From the NCBI RefSeq assembly GCF_017599385.1, contig NZ_JAGFPK010000009.1:1-41241 (forward strand): DNA of 41,241 nt. The letters are read 5' to 3'. This DNA is from Ciceribacter sp. L1K22 (GTDB lineage Bacteria; Pseudomonadota; Alphaproteobacteria; Rhizobiales; Rhizobiaceae). The notes beneath the pieces are model-generated. The model was not told the DNA's origin and did not search any database. It saw only the letters and a program-made list of their open reading frames with translations. Of the stretch, positions 26,303 to 34,622 are shown piece after piece (positions within the stretch are counted from its first letter, which is position 1; the number at the start of each line of letters is the position of its first letter). The translations under genes were made by a program, and so were the position numbers.

Positions 26303-28267
26303 TTGTCCGCCAATGCGACCGGAAATGCCATCACACGCGTCAACATCTACACGACGAATGATCAGGACAACGCGGCAATCACGCTCAGACCGAATGGCGG
26401 CTGGGTCGTGGTCTGGGAGTCCGACGGGCAGGACGGAAGCCTCAATGGAATCTATCAGCGGATCTACAATCCGGATGGTTCCGCCGCAGGCGGTGAAACG
26501 CGGGTCAACGGAGCGACGCTCTTCAATCAGCTTGCGCCCGAGGTTCGGGTTCTTGCCGATGGCGGCTGGGTGGTCGTCTGGCAAGGTCTCGACCCCGCGC
26601 TTGATACCTTCGGCATCTGGCAGCAGCGCTACAATGCCGACGGTTCGCCCAAAGGATCGGAAACCCTGGTCAACGTCTACACGCCCGAGAGCCAGACGAG
26701 CCCGTCGCTGGCGGGACTCGTCGACGGTGGCTGGGTGGTCACATGGCAGTCCTACGGGCAGGACGGCAGCAATGAAGGCATCTACCAGCAGCGCTACGGG
26801 GCCGATGGCGCGCGCGTCGGCGCGGAAACGCGGGTCAATACGTATACGATGCAAAACCAGAGATATTGCGAAGTGACGGCGTTGGCCGACGGTGGCTGGC
26901 TGGTGACGTGGCAATCCTTTGGCCAGGACGGGAGTTCCGATGGCATCTATCAGCAGCGCTTCGATGCTTCGGGCGCAAGGTCTGGCGCGGAGACGCTTGT
27001 CAACACGCGGACGCAATCCGCGCAGGCGGATAGTCAGGTAACCACCCTTGCCGATGGTGGCTGGGTGGTCACTTGGAGCTCGACTGGAGCGATACTCAGC
27101 GAGACCACGATCGTCCAGCAACGTTTCACGGCGGATGGCGGTCGCTATGGCGGGGAAGTTTTGGTCAGTGAGCTCGATACCTCCTCAACTGGGTCTGATG
27201 TCGCGAGTCTCGCCGATGGCGGCTGGGTCGTCGTCTGGTCGTCCAGCGGCGACATACATATACAGCGGTACAACGCCGACGGCTCTGCTGCCGGTGCGGA
27301 AACCCGCGTCAACGACGTCACCGCCGGTACTCAGCGCGAGGCTTTGGTTGTCGGATTGCCCGATGGCAGCTGGGTCGTCAGCTGGTCGAGCCAGGGTGAG
27401 GACGGATCGGGTTACGGGGTCTACCAGCGCCGGTATGCCGTCGACGTGACCGGCAGCAACCGCTCCGAGACGCTCACCGGCACGGCTTTCAACGAAACCC
27501 TGCGCGGTTACGGCGGCAACGACATGCTGGACGGCAAGGGCGGCAGCGACCTGATGCAAGGCGGCACCGGCAACGACACCTATATCGTCAACTCGACGGG
27601 CGACAAGGTCCAGGAATTCGTCGCCCAGGGGACCGATACCGTCAAGGCGTCGATCTCTTACACCCTGTCCGCCACGCTCGAAAATCTCGTGCTCACCGGC
27701 TCTGGCAATCTGAGCGGCACCGGCAACAGCGGCAACAACACGATAACGGGCAATACGGGCGCCAACACGCTGAACGGCGGCGCCGGCAACGACACGCTGA
27801 GCGGCGGTTCAGGCAACGACCGTCTCCTCGGTGGCTCGGGCAACGACACGCTGAACGGCGGTTCCGGCAACGACCGGATGGAAGCAAGCTCCGGCAACGA
27901 CCGCCTGACCGGCAATTCCGGCGCCGACATCCTCTATGGCAGCACGGGCGCGGACCGCTTCATCTACAGGTCGCTCTCGGACTCGACCGTCTCCTCCTCC
28001 GGCCGCGACACGATCGAGGATTTTTCGCGCAGCCAGGGCGACAAGATCGACCTCTCGGCCATCGACGCCTCGACCAAATCCTCCGGCAACCAGGCCTTCA
28101 CCTTCATCGGCGAGAAGGCCTATTCCGGCAAGGCGGGCGAACTGCGCTACGTCAACTCCGGCGGCGACACCTTCCTCTATGGCGACGTCAACGGCGACAG
28201 GAAATCCGACTTCTCGATCAAAATCGACGCCAATATCGACCTCGTGAAGGGCGATTTCATCCTCTGA
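26303..28267 (+). CDS. Class A array protein with TTG start: seven-repeat propeller-like head + RTX + export domain
   Basis: 654 residues, the shortest class A member. The start is TTG 26303: GGGAG (26290-26294) is 8 nt upstream, and the resulting N-terminus MSANATGNA matches the MSSNATG of the genes at 19954 and 22589. Seven blades (about 8-378), most with the full QDG loop (SDGQDGSLNGIYQR). Only one linker module (DTYIVNSTGDKV), close to the first linker of the gene at 760. Then comes a nonapeptide block and an export domain from about 549 (GADRFIYR) to KGDFIL. A single cysteine (QRYCEV). Preceded by the LuxR-type gene and the palindrome at 26221-26236. Confidence 0.9.
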   Translation: MSANATGNAITRVNIYTTNDQDNAAITLRPNGGWVVVWESDGQDGSLNGIYQRIYNPDGSAAGGETRVNGATLFNQLAPEVRVLADGGWVVVWQGLDPALDTFGIWQQRYNADGSPKGSETLVNVYTPESQTSPSLAGLVDGGWVVTWQSYGQDGSNEGIYQQRYGADGARVGAETRVNTYTMQNQRYCEVTALADGGWLVTWQSFGQDGSSDGIYQQRFDASGARSGAETLVNTRTQSAQADSQVTTLADGGWVVTWSSTGAILSETTIVQQRFTADGGRYGGEVLVSELDTSSTGSDVASLADGGWVVVWSSSGDIHIQRYNADGSAAGAETRVNDVTAGTQREALVVGLPDGSWVVSWSSQGEDGSGYGVYQRRYAVDVTGSNRSETLTGTAFNETLRGYGGNDMLDGKGGSDLMQGGTGNDTYIVNSTGDKVQEFVAQGTDTVKASISYTLSATLENLVLTGSGNLSGTGNSGNNTITGNTGANTLNGGAGNDTLSGGSGNDRLLGGSGNDTLNGGSGNDRMEASSGNDRLTGNSGADILYGSTGADRFIYRSLSDSTVSSSGRDTIEDFSRSQGDKIDLSAIDASTKSSGNQAFTFIGEKAYSGKAGELRYVNSGGDTFLYGDVNGDRKSDFSIKIDANIDLVKGDFIL

Positions 28268-28396
28268 CGACAGGCAGCACTGTAGGGGCGAGCGAGGGCG
28301 GTGCTTTCCGGCGCCGTTTCTCCGTTCGCCGCCGGACAGGAACCCATTCCCGTGTCCGCCGTTCTTCTCCCGCCATATCACACGCGGGAGAAGGCC

Positions 28397-28630
28397 ATGT
28401 TATCGGCGGAGCGGATCAGGATACGCATGAAGGTCGTCGGCGCCGATGGCCTGCCCGTCGGCACCGTCGACCGGATCGAGGGCGATAATCGCATCCGGCT
28501 GATGCGCGCCGACAGCCCCGACGATCGCGACCATGCCATCCCGGTGAACTGGGTCGACCATGTCGACGAGCACATCCATCTGTCGCTGACCGCCGGCGAG
28601 GCCCAGCAGCGCTGGGAAACGGTGCTCTGA
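28397..28630 (+). CDS. Small DUF2171 protein
   Basis: 77 residues from ATG 28397 with GGGAG(AAGG) just upstream; a longer in-frame extension to 28301 lacks a ribosome site. The sequence follows the DUF2171 pattern: IRMKVVGADGLPVGTVDRIE near the start, then IRLMRADSPDD, IPVNWVDHVDEHIHL, and a C-terminal AQQRWETVL. The family is made of small soluble proteins of unknown function, seen in many Proteobacteria and often linked in annotation to PRC-barrel-like folds. It sits alone between two array genes on the same strand, 129 bp after the first. It does not carry RTX or export sequence, so it is probably cytoplasmic. Confidence 0.8.
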   Translation: MLSAERIRIRMKVVGADGLPVGTVDRIEGDNRIRLMRADSPDDRDHAIPVNWVDHVDEHIHLSLTAGEAQQRWETVL

Positions 28631-28673
28631 CAGCGCCCGCGCGCTGCGGCTCGCTCCTAAGCACGTGAAAAAA

Positions 28674-28762
28674 AGTGAAGCTCGTCCGGCAGGGCCAACA
28701 ACCGACTTCACTCGCGTTTGACGCGAACCTGTGGTTTAATTCCCGTCAGTGATAATCAGTGA
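28674..28762 (+). promoter_or_regulatory. Inverted and direct repeats upstream of a class B gene
   Basis: Between 28631 and 28776: AGTGAAG (28674-28680) facing CTTCACT (28706-28712); a tight dyad TCGCGT-TTG-ACGCGA (28712-28726); and CAGTGA repeated directly at 28747-28752 and 28757-28762, one helical turn apart, just before the ribosome site. At least one regulator probably binds here, but the protein cannot be named. Confidence 0.35.
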
Positions 28763-28776
28763 CAGGGGACATGACC

Positions 28777-30180
28777 ATGGCATTGCAGATCATTGGCGCG
28801 AATACCATCGGCACCGGCGTGCGCGCCGCTCTCGGAACCACGGACAGCGTGTATGTCGCAAGCGGCATCGTCGTCGGCTCGACCAACGATATCGCCGTAC
28901 TGGGCATCGGCAGCGGCCACCGCGCTGACATCTACGGCGAGGTGATCGGCGACGACGCTGCGATCGTGCTGGGAGACGACGCGTCCGTCGACTCTGGACA
29001 AAGGGTCGAAGTGTACTCCGGCGCCATCGTCCATGGCGTTGACGCCGCAATACGGATCTTCAGCCGGAACTCCAGCATCGACAATGCGGGAACGATCAGT
29101 GGCGGCAACTACGGCATGTGGATCAGCGGAATAGGCACGTCATCGACCACGACCGTCACCAATACGGGGACGATCGAGGCGGCATACGGGATTGTGCGAT
29201 ATTCGTCGGACGAAAAACTGGTGTTCGTCAACAGCGGCCGGATCGAAGCGTCTCCCGTCGCCTATTATTCGATTATCTCGACTTCTGTCGACGAGATCAC
29301 CAATACGGGCACGATCCGAGGCCACATTGTCCTGGATGGCGGCAACGATCTCTATGACGGCCGCTCGGGGCGGCTGACCGGCGATGTCTATGGCGGCGAC
29401 GGCAATGACCGCCTCTATGGCGGCGTCGACAATGACAACTTCCTCGGCGAGGCCGGAAACGACACGCTGCGCGGCTATGCCGGCAATGACCGGCTCAATG
29501 GCGGCGCTGGCGCCGACCGCATGGAAGGCGGCACCGGCAACGACACCTACACGGTGGACAATGCCGGCGACCTGGTGGTCGAACTCTCCGGCCAGGGCAC
29601 TGATACCGTTCAGGCCTCGCGCAGCTATACGCTCACCAACCACGTCGAGAACCTGATCCTCACCGGCACCGGCAATTTCTCCGGCACCGGCAACAGCCTC
29701 GCCAACGCGATAACAGGCAACAGCGGCCACAACACGCTGAAGGGCCTTTCGGGCAACGACACGCTGAAAGGGGCGGCAGGCAACGACCGGCTCGAAGGCG
29801 GCTCCGGCGCGGACAAACTCGTCGGCGGCACAGGCACCGACAAGCTCTACGGCGGAACGAGCGCCGACCAGTTCATCTTCACGAGCCTCGGCGACAGCAC
29901 GGTTGCCTCGGCCGGGCGGGACACGATTTACGACTTCTCCCGGTCCCAGAAGGACAAGATCCACCTGTCGTCCATCGATGCCGACAGCACCGCCTCCGGC
30001 AACCAGGCCTTCACCTTCATCGGCAAGGCTGCGTTTTCCCGCGACGAGGGAGAGCTCCGCTACAAGTTCTCCGGCTCCAACACGATCGTCGAGGGCGATG
30101 TCGACGGCAACGGCACCGCCGACTTCGCCATCCTGCTCGCCGGCCGTATCGATCTGGTGAAGGGCGATTTCGTGCTCTGA
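28777..30180 (+). CDS. Class B array protein: beta-solenoid-like head + RTX + variant export domain
   Basis: 467 residues from ATG 28777, preferred to ATG 28771 and GTG 28759 because AGGGG (28764-28768) is 8 nt away and the start MALQIIG matches the two following genes (subclass B2). Head repeats include IDNAGTISGG, VTNTGTIEA, FVNSGRIEA and ITNTGTIRG. Junction NDLYDGRSGRLTGDV at about 189. One linker module (DTYTVDNAGDLV). The export domain from about 364 is of a second type shared with the next gene: SADQFIF, DKIHLSSID, FIGKAAF, GELRYKFSG and DGNGTADFAILL, ending KGDFVL. This form is closer to serralysin C-termini than the usual array tail. Confidence 0.88.
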   Translation: MALQIIGANTIGTGVRAALGTTDSVYVASGIVVGSTNDIAVLGIGSGHRADIYGEVIGDDAAIVLGDDASVDSGQRVEVYSGAIVHGVDAAIRIFSRNSSIDNAGTISGGNYGMWISGIGTSSTTTVTNTGTIEAAYGIVRYSSDEKLVFVNSGRIEASPVAYYSIISTSVDEITNTGTIRGHIVLDGGNDLYDGRSGRLTGDVYGGDGNDRLYGGVDNDNFLGEAGNDTLRGYAGNDRLNGGAGADRMEGGTGNDTYTVDNAGDLVVELSGQGTDTVQASRSYTLTNHVENLILTGTGNFSGTGNSLANAITGNSGHNTLKGLSGNDTLKGAAGNDRLEGGSGADKLVGGTGTDKLYGGTSADQFIFTSLGDSTVASAGRDTIYDFSRSQKDKIHLSSIDADSTASGNQAFTFIGKAAFSRDEGELRYKFSGSNTIVEGDVDGNGTADFAILLAGRIDLVKGDFVL

Positions 30181-30319
30181 GAGGCAACAGCGCCCCCGAG
30201 TACAGACACACGCGCCGCAGCCGATTGTGCTCCCCGACAGACTCCCGCATGCCGCGACTTCATGCTTAACTTAACGTTAACTGTATGAGGCCGCGGCCGA
30301 AAAAAGGGGAGTATAGATC

Positions 30320-31729
30320 ATGGCATTGCAGATTTTCGGGAGTAACAGCATCGGCACCGGCATCCGGGCGGACCTTACCACAACGGACAGCATTTTTGTC
30401 ATGGCAGGCGTCACCGTCGGTTCGACGAACAGCACCGCGATCTCGGGCACAGGTAGCTTCCAGCGCGCGAACATTTACGGCAATGTCGTGGCCGCCGACA
30501 CCGCGATCGAGATGGGTAACGACTATGCGGCCGACAATGGTGAGGAGGTTGTCATTCACTCGGGAGCGCTCGTTCACGGCGACTTTATCGGTGTCTATAT
30601 AGGGGCATACGGTACGACCATCACCAATGCTGGCACGATCTCCAGCCTCACATATGGCATAGCGGCCGGAGGAAACAATAACAGCGCGACATCCACCATT
30701 ACAAACACTGGGTCGATCACAGTTGACGGCGTTTACGCGCTATACCGTCTAGGCGGTTCGACCGAAAAACTGGTAGTCAACAACAGCGGGTCCATCACGG
30801 GGACCTACGCATTTTACGGCAATTTCGCCACGGCCGTCGACGAGATCACGAACACGGGCCGGATGAATGGAACAATCGACCTCTTCGGAGGAGACGATCT
30901 CTACGATGGGCGCTCTGGCCGACTGACCGGCGCCGTCTATGGCGGCGACGGCGCCGACCGGATCTATGGCGGGATCGACAACGACACCTTCTATGGTGGC
31001 AACGATGCCGACACGCTGAAGGGGTATGCCGGCAACGACACGCTCGATGGCGGAGCGGGCGCCGACCGCATGGAGGGCGGTGCGGGCAACGACAAGTTCT
31101 ATGTCGACGATGCCGGCGACGTGGTGGTCGAGGCCTCCGGCCAGGGCACAGACACGGTGGAATCCACGATCGCCTACACACTCGGAGCCAATGTCGAGAA
31201 CCTGATCCTCGCTGGCGCCAGCAATATCAACGGCACCGGCAACAGCCTCGCCAATACCATCACCGGCAACACCGGCAACAACACCCTGAAGGGCCTCTCC
31301 GGCAACGACACGCTTCTCGGCGGCACCGGCAATGATCAGTTGGAAGGCGGAACGGGCACCGACAAACTCACCGGCGGCACCGGCGCTGACAAGCTCTACG
31401 GCGGAACGAGCGCCGACCAGTTCATCTTCACCGCCGTCGGTGACAGCACCGTTGCCTCCTCCGGCCGCGACACGATCTTCGACTTCAGCCATTCCCAGGG
31501 CGACAAGATCCACCTTTCCGCCATCGACGCCCAGACCGGTACCGGCGGCAACCAGGCGTTTTCCTTCATCGGCAAATCGGCCTTCTCCGGCGACGAGGGA
31601 GAGCTCCGCTACAAGTTCGCCGGCGCCAACACCGTCGTCGAGGGCGATATCGACGGCAACGGCACCGCCGATTTCGCCATCCTGCTGTCAGGGAAGATCA
31701 CCTTGGTGAAGGGTGATTTCGTGCTGTAG
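30320..31729 (+). CDS. Class B array protein: beta-solenoid-like head + RTX + variant export domain
   Basis: 469 residues, ATG 30320 behind AGGGGAG. Subclass B2 (MALQIFGSN). Head repeats: ITNAGTISS, ITNTGSITV, VNNSGSITG and ITNTGRMNG; junction DDLYDGRSGRLTGAV at about 191. One linker module (DKFYVDDAGDVV). Export domain of the second type from about 364 (SADQFIF, DGNGTADFAILL), ending KGDFVL with TAG. It is the nearest relative of the preceding gene in plan and length (469 against 467 residues). The 139-bp gap upstream carries a TTAACGTTAA dyad near 30271-30280, so it may have its own promoter. Confidence 0.88.
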   Translation: MALQIFGSNSIGTGIRADLTTTDSIFVMAGVTVGSTNSTAISGTGSFQRANIYGNVVAADTAIEMGNDYAADNGEEVVIHSGALVHGDFIGVYIGAYGTTITNAGTISSLTYGIAAGGNNNSATSTITNTGSITVDGVYALYRLGGSTEKLVVNNSGSITGTYAFYGNFATAVDEITNTGRMNGTIDLFGGDDLYDGRSGRLTGAVYGGDGADRIYGGIDNDTFYGGNDADTLKGYAGNDTLDGGAGADRMEGGAGNDKFYVDDAGDVVVEASGQGTDTVESTIAYTLGANVENLILAGASNINGTGNSLANTITGNTGNNTLKGLSGNDTLLGGTGNDQLEGGTGTDKLTGGTGADKLYGGTSADQFIFTAVGDSTVASSGRDTIFDFSHSQGDKIHLSAIDAQTGTGGNQAFSFIGKSAFSGDEGELRYKFAGANTVVEGDIDGNGTADFAILLSGKITLVKGDFVL

Positions 31730-31770
31730 CGCCCGCAACCGTCCGACGGCCCGACGCGGCATATCTCACG

Positions 31771-31804
31771 GCTAAAAGTTATGCGCGTCCGCTAACTGTT
31801 ATGC
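31771..31804 (+). promoter_or_regulatory. Two 14-bp direct repeats upstream of a class B gene
   Basis: GCTAAAAGTTATGC (31771-31784) and GCTAACTGTTATGC (31791-31804) match at 12 of 14 positions with start-to-start spacing of 20 bp, about two helical turns. A related sequence (GTTAACTGTATG) lies at about 30276-30287 before the previous gene. Plausible binding sites for a regulator using direct repeats. Confidence 0.4.
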
Positions 31805-31895
31805 CGACCCTGCCGTTTCGGCCTCCGGCCCTCCCGTCCGCCACGTAACTGTGTTTTGCCTCCCGCCGCACTTCAGTGAAAGGGAGCATACGCAC

Positions 31896-33389
31896 ATGGC
31901 ACTGCAGATATTCGCCGACAACTCGGTCGGCACGACCACGAGAGCAAACCTGGGGACGTCGGGCTCGGCCATCGTCATGCCCGGCGTCACGCTCGGTTCG
32001 ACCGGCACCAACATGAGCGACAGCGCGATCTTCGGCACCGGCTCCTATCATCTGGTCGAACTCTACGGCAATGTCGTCGGTGCCTATGCCGGTATTTTCC
32101 TCGGGGATTCGCAGGCGCTGGACTATGCGAACAAGGTGAATGTCCACGAAAGCTCGCTCGTCTACGGCGGCTATGCCGGTATATTCATGACAGGCACCCG
32201 CTCGACCGTGACCAACGCAGGAACGATCCGCGCCGAAACTATAGGCGTCGCCTTCGGTGGCGAGAACGGTTCGACCTATTCCACATTGACCAATACCGGG
32301 AAAATCCAGACCGACAACGTTGGTATTTTCCGGGCCATCGACAGCACCGAAAAGCTGGTGATCGCCAACAGCGGCGTGATCGAGGCCGACTTCGCCTTGT
32401 GGGGCAACAACACCACGGCGATCGAGGAGATCACCAACACGGGCCGCATCATCGGGCATCTCGACTTTTCCTATGGCAACGACCTCTATGACGGCCGCTC
32501 CGGCACCATCGCTGGCGAGGTCTATGGCGGCGGCGGCAATGACCGCCTCTATGGCGGGGCCGGCGGTGAGACCTTTTATGGCGGTGCGGACAACGACACG
32601 CTGCGCGGCTATGCCGGCAACGACATCCTCGACGGTGGCAGCGGCGCCGACCGGATGGAGGGCGGCACCGGCAACGACCGGTTTTACGTCAACGACGTCG
32701 GCGATATCGTTGTCGAACTGTCCGGCCAGGGCACCGACACAGTTGAAGCGTCGATCAGCTATACGCTCGGCGCCAACGTTGAAAACCTGAAACTCATCCC
32801 GCGTCTTGTCGACCTTGCCGGCCCCGACGATATCGACGGCACCGGCAACTCGCTGGCAAACACCATCACCGGCACTGTTGGCAACAACACGCTGAACGGT
32901 GCGGCCGGCAACGACACATTGAACGGCAGCGCCGGCAATGACCGCCTGATTGGCGGTTCCGGCAATGACAATCTTCTGGGCGGTTCGGGCAACGACCGGC
33001 TCGAGGGTGGCTCCGGCGACGACAGGCTGACGGGCAATTCCGGTTCCGATCTGCTCTACGGCGGCACCGGCGCCGACCGCTTCGTCTTCACCTCGCTCTC
33101 CGACTCGACGGTTTCCTCGTCCGGCCGCGACATGATCTATGATTTTGCACGCGCCGACGGCGACCGCATCGATCTCTCCGCCATCGACGCCTCGACCAAG
33201 TCTTCCGGCAACCAGGCCTTCTCCTTCATCGGCGAGAAGTCTTATTCCGGCAAGGCCGGCGAGCTGCGTTACGTCAACTCCGGCGGCGATACCTATGTCT
33301 ACGGCGACGTCAACGGCGACAAGAAATCCGACTTCGCGATCCGGATCGATGCCAATATCGACCTCGTGAAGGGCGATTTTATCTTGTAG
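31896..33389 (+). CDS. Class B array protein: beta-solenoid-like head + RTX + type I export domain
   Basis: 497 residues from ATG 31896 (MALQIFADN), with AGGGAG at 31881-31886; the in-frame extension to 31851 is rejected. Head repeats VTNAGTIRA, LTNTGKIQT, IANSGVIEA and ITNTGRIIG; junction NDLYDGRSGTIAGEV at about 195. One linker module (DRFYVNDVGDIV) whose strand is extended by an unusual insertion (KLIPRLVDLAGPDDIDGTG). Export domain from about 392 is of the common type (GADRFVF, DFARADGDRIDLS), ending KGDFIL. So the head is B2 like the two genes before it, but the tail is of the other type: a natural head-tail recombinant. Convergent with CheW. Confidence 0.88.
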   Translation: MALQIFADNSVGTTTRANLGTSGSAIVMPGVTLGSTGTNMSDSAIFGTGSYHLVELYGNVVGAYAGIFLGDSQALDYANKVNVHESSLVYGGYAGIFMTGTRSTVTNAGTIRAETIGVAFGGENGSTYSTLTNTGKIQTDNVGIFRAIDSTEKLVIANSGVIEADFALWGNNTTAIEEITNTGRIIGHLDFSYGNDLYDGRSGTIAGEVYGGGGNDRLYGGAGGETFYGGADNDTLRGYAGNDILDGGSGADRMEGGTGNDRFYVNDVGDIVVELSGQGTDTVEASISYTLGANVENLKLIPRLVDLAGPDDIDGTGNSLANTITGTVGNNTLNGAAGNDTLNGSAGNDRLIGGSGNDNLLGGSGNDRLEGGSGDDRLTGNSGSDLLYGGTGADRFVFTSLSDSTVSSSGRDMIYDFARADGDRIDLSAIDASTKSSGNQAFSFIGEKSYSGKAGELRYVNSGGDTYVYGDVNGDKKSDFAIRIDANIDLVKGDFIL

Positions 33390-33396
33390 TGCACGG

Positions 33397-33431
33397 AAAA
33401 AGGGGCCGGGAGCGATATCGCACCCGACCCC
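33397..33431 (-). terminator. Rho-independent terminator for the cheW-like gene
   Basis: On the minus strand a GC-rich hairpin (33402-33431; paired segments GGGG/CCCC, CGGG/CCCG and GCGAT/ATCGC with two mismatches) is followed directly by TTTTT (33401-33397). It lies about 30 bp after the stop of the gene at 33464. On the plus strand there is no T-run, though the hairpin may still slow transcription from the class B gene. Confidence 0.7.
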
Positions 33432-33463
33432 TGGATCGTCCGTTTTGCGTTCGAGGTGTCGCC

Positions 33464-33979
33464 TCAGAACTCCTGCCAGCCGTCGGCCCCGCCACCACCA
33501 CCGCCGCCGCCGCCGATGGCGTAGCTGTTGCCGGAGGCGAAGAGTTCCTCAAGGTTCAGGAAGCAGATCATGTTGCCCTGGTGGGCAAGCAGGCCCTCGG
33601 TGAAATTGGTCGCCTGACCGGCGCTCTGCGGCACCGGCTGCAGGCTGTCGGCCGGCACCGTCAGGATGTCCGACACGCCCTCGACGAGAAGGCCGAGCGT
33701 CATGTCGTTGACATCGGTGACGATGATGGCGCTGCGTTCGCTGGCCTGCGTGCCCGACATGCCGAGCTTGACCGAGAGATCGATGATCGGGATCACCTTG
33801 CCGCGCAGGTTGATGACACCAAGCATCTCGTAGGGCGAATGCGGGATCGGGGTCGCCGGCGCCCAGCCGCGGATTTCGCGGATCGACCGCGTCTTCACGC
33901 AGAACGACTGGTCGTTGATCTTGAAGGCGATGATTTCGAGGAACTGCGGCGTGGAGGCTGTGGCTGCTGCGGTCGACAC
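33464..33979 (-). CDS. CheW-like chemotaxis scaffold protein with C-terminal WQEF tail
   Basis: 171 residues from GTG 33979 (VSTAAATASTPQFLEIIAF); the frame continues upstream but without CheW homology, and CheW proteins are normally 150-170 residues. The CheW domain spans about 10-150: FLEIIAFKINDQSFCVKT, IREIRGWAPATPIPHSP, MLGVINLRGKVIPIIDLS, SAIIVTDVNDMTLGLLVEGV and MICFLNLEELF. By family knowledge it couples chemoreceptors to the CheA kinase at the inner membrane. Oddly, it ends with nine glycines and then ADGWQEF. The xWxxF end matches the pentapeptide by which receptors tether CheR/CheB. No other che gene lies in the window, so it is an orphan within the array. Confidence 0.9.
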   Translation of the reverse strand: MSTAAATASTPQFLEIIAFKINDQSFCVKTRSIREIRGWAPATPIPHSPYEMLGVINLRGKVIPIIDLSVKLGMSGTQASERSAIIVTDVNDMTLGLLVEGVSDILTVPADSLQPVPQSAGQATNFTEGLLAHQGNMICFLNLEELFASGNSYAIGGGGGGGGGADGWQEF

Positions 33980-34622
33980 GTTGGGCTCTCGCGGGTTTGG
34001 TGTGGCTTTATATGTCACTAATACATGCGAAGCTGGAGCAGGGCTGGCGAAAGGCCAGCCCGGCGCGCCAATACCCCTTTTTCGTCTGCCCGGGGCGGTA
34101 GCGCACATCGACGACGGGCGGCTTTGACACACCCGTCTTTCGTCCGGGAGCGTCGCTTTGCCGGACAAATCACATTTGTCCCCAAAAGTGGCCGATGCCG
34201 CATTTTCAAGCGCGCGCGTGGCATCCCGCTGCCAGCCGTCGGGCGCTTCGCGTGGATGAGGCCCCGTTGGCAGGAGAGGCCAGCATCCTGATTTTCATCT
34301 ATTCTTTGGAATTATTGGCGTTGTGCTGTCTATATTTGGGAGTGAAACTGAATTTTTGTCTTTTCTAAAACAAAAATCACATTGTTATGCTTCATAAGCA
34401 GATTAAGACGTAATCCTCGATGCAATCATTGCTTTGGATAAAATGTCGGATTTCGATTCCAGCTATTTTTACTTTTTGTGTCCTAGTAATGGCCCCGATC
34501 GCTCAAGGACATGCATGATGCATGGTCAGGACGCCGGCGCGGCCTGATATTCGTGGCAGCAGCTTTTTCGAATGCCCGTCGATCATGCCCAGGAACAGGA
34601 CGTCAGAAAAGGGAGATCCTGC
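33980..34622. promoter_or_regulatory. 643-bp intergenic region with a hairpin and an AT-rich island
   Basis: No convincing gene. Near the CheW gene is a perfect 8-bp hairpin GGGCTGGC/GCCAGCCC (34041-34048 with 34054-34061). From about 34290 to 34495 the base composition turns sharply AT-rich, unlike anything else in the window. This stretch holds an inverted repeat ATTTTTGT/ACAAAAAT (34352-34359 with 34370-34377) and a dyad TGCTT-CAT-AAGCA (34388-34400). It is probably the promoter and silencing region of the class A gene at 34623. AT-rich targets suit MucR/Ros or H-NS-like proteins of Rhizobiales (inference). Confidence 0.5.

Noticed and set aside
6507..33389. Type V autotransporters as an explanation of the solenoid heads
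   Set aside because: The class B proteins have no signal peptide and no C-terminal barrel; they end in RTX repeats and an export tail.
33389..34021. Plus-strand frame of 210 codons opposite the CheW-like gene
   Set aside because: It is antisense to a recognisable CheW domain and has no homology of its own.
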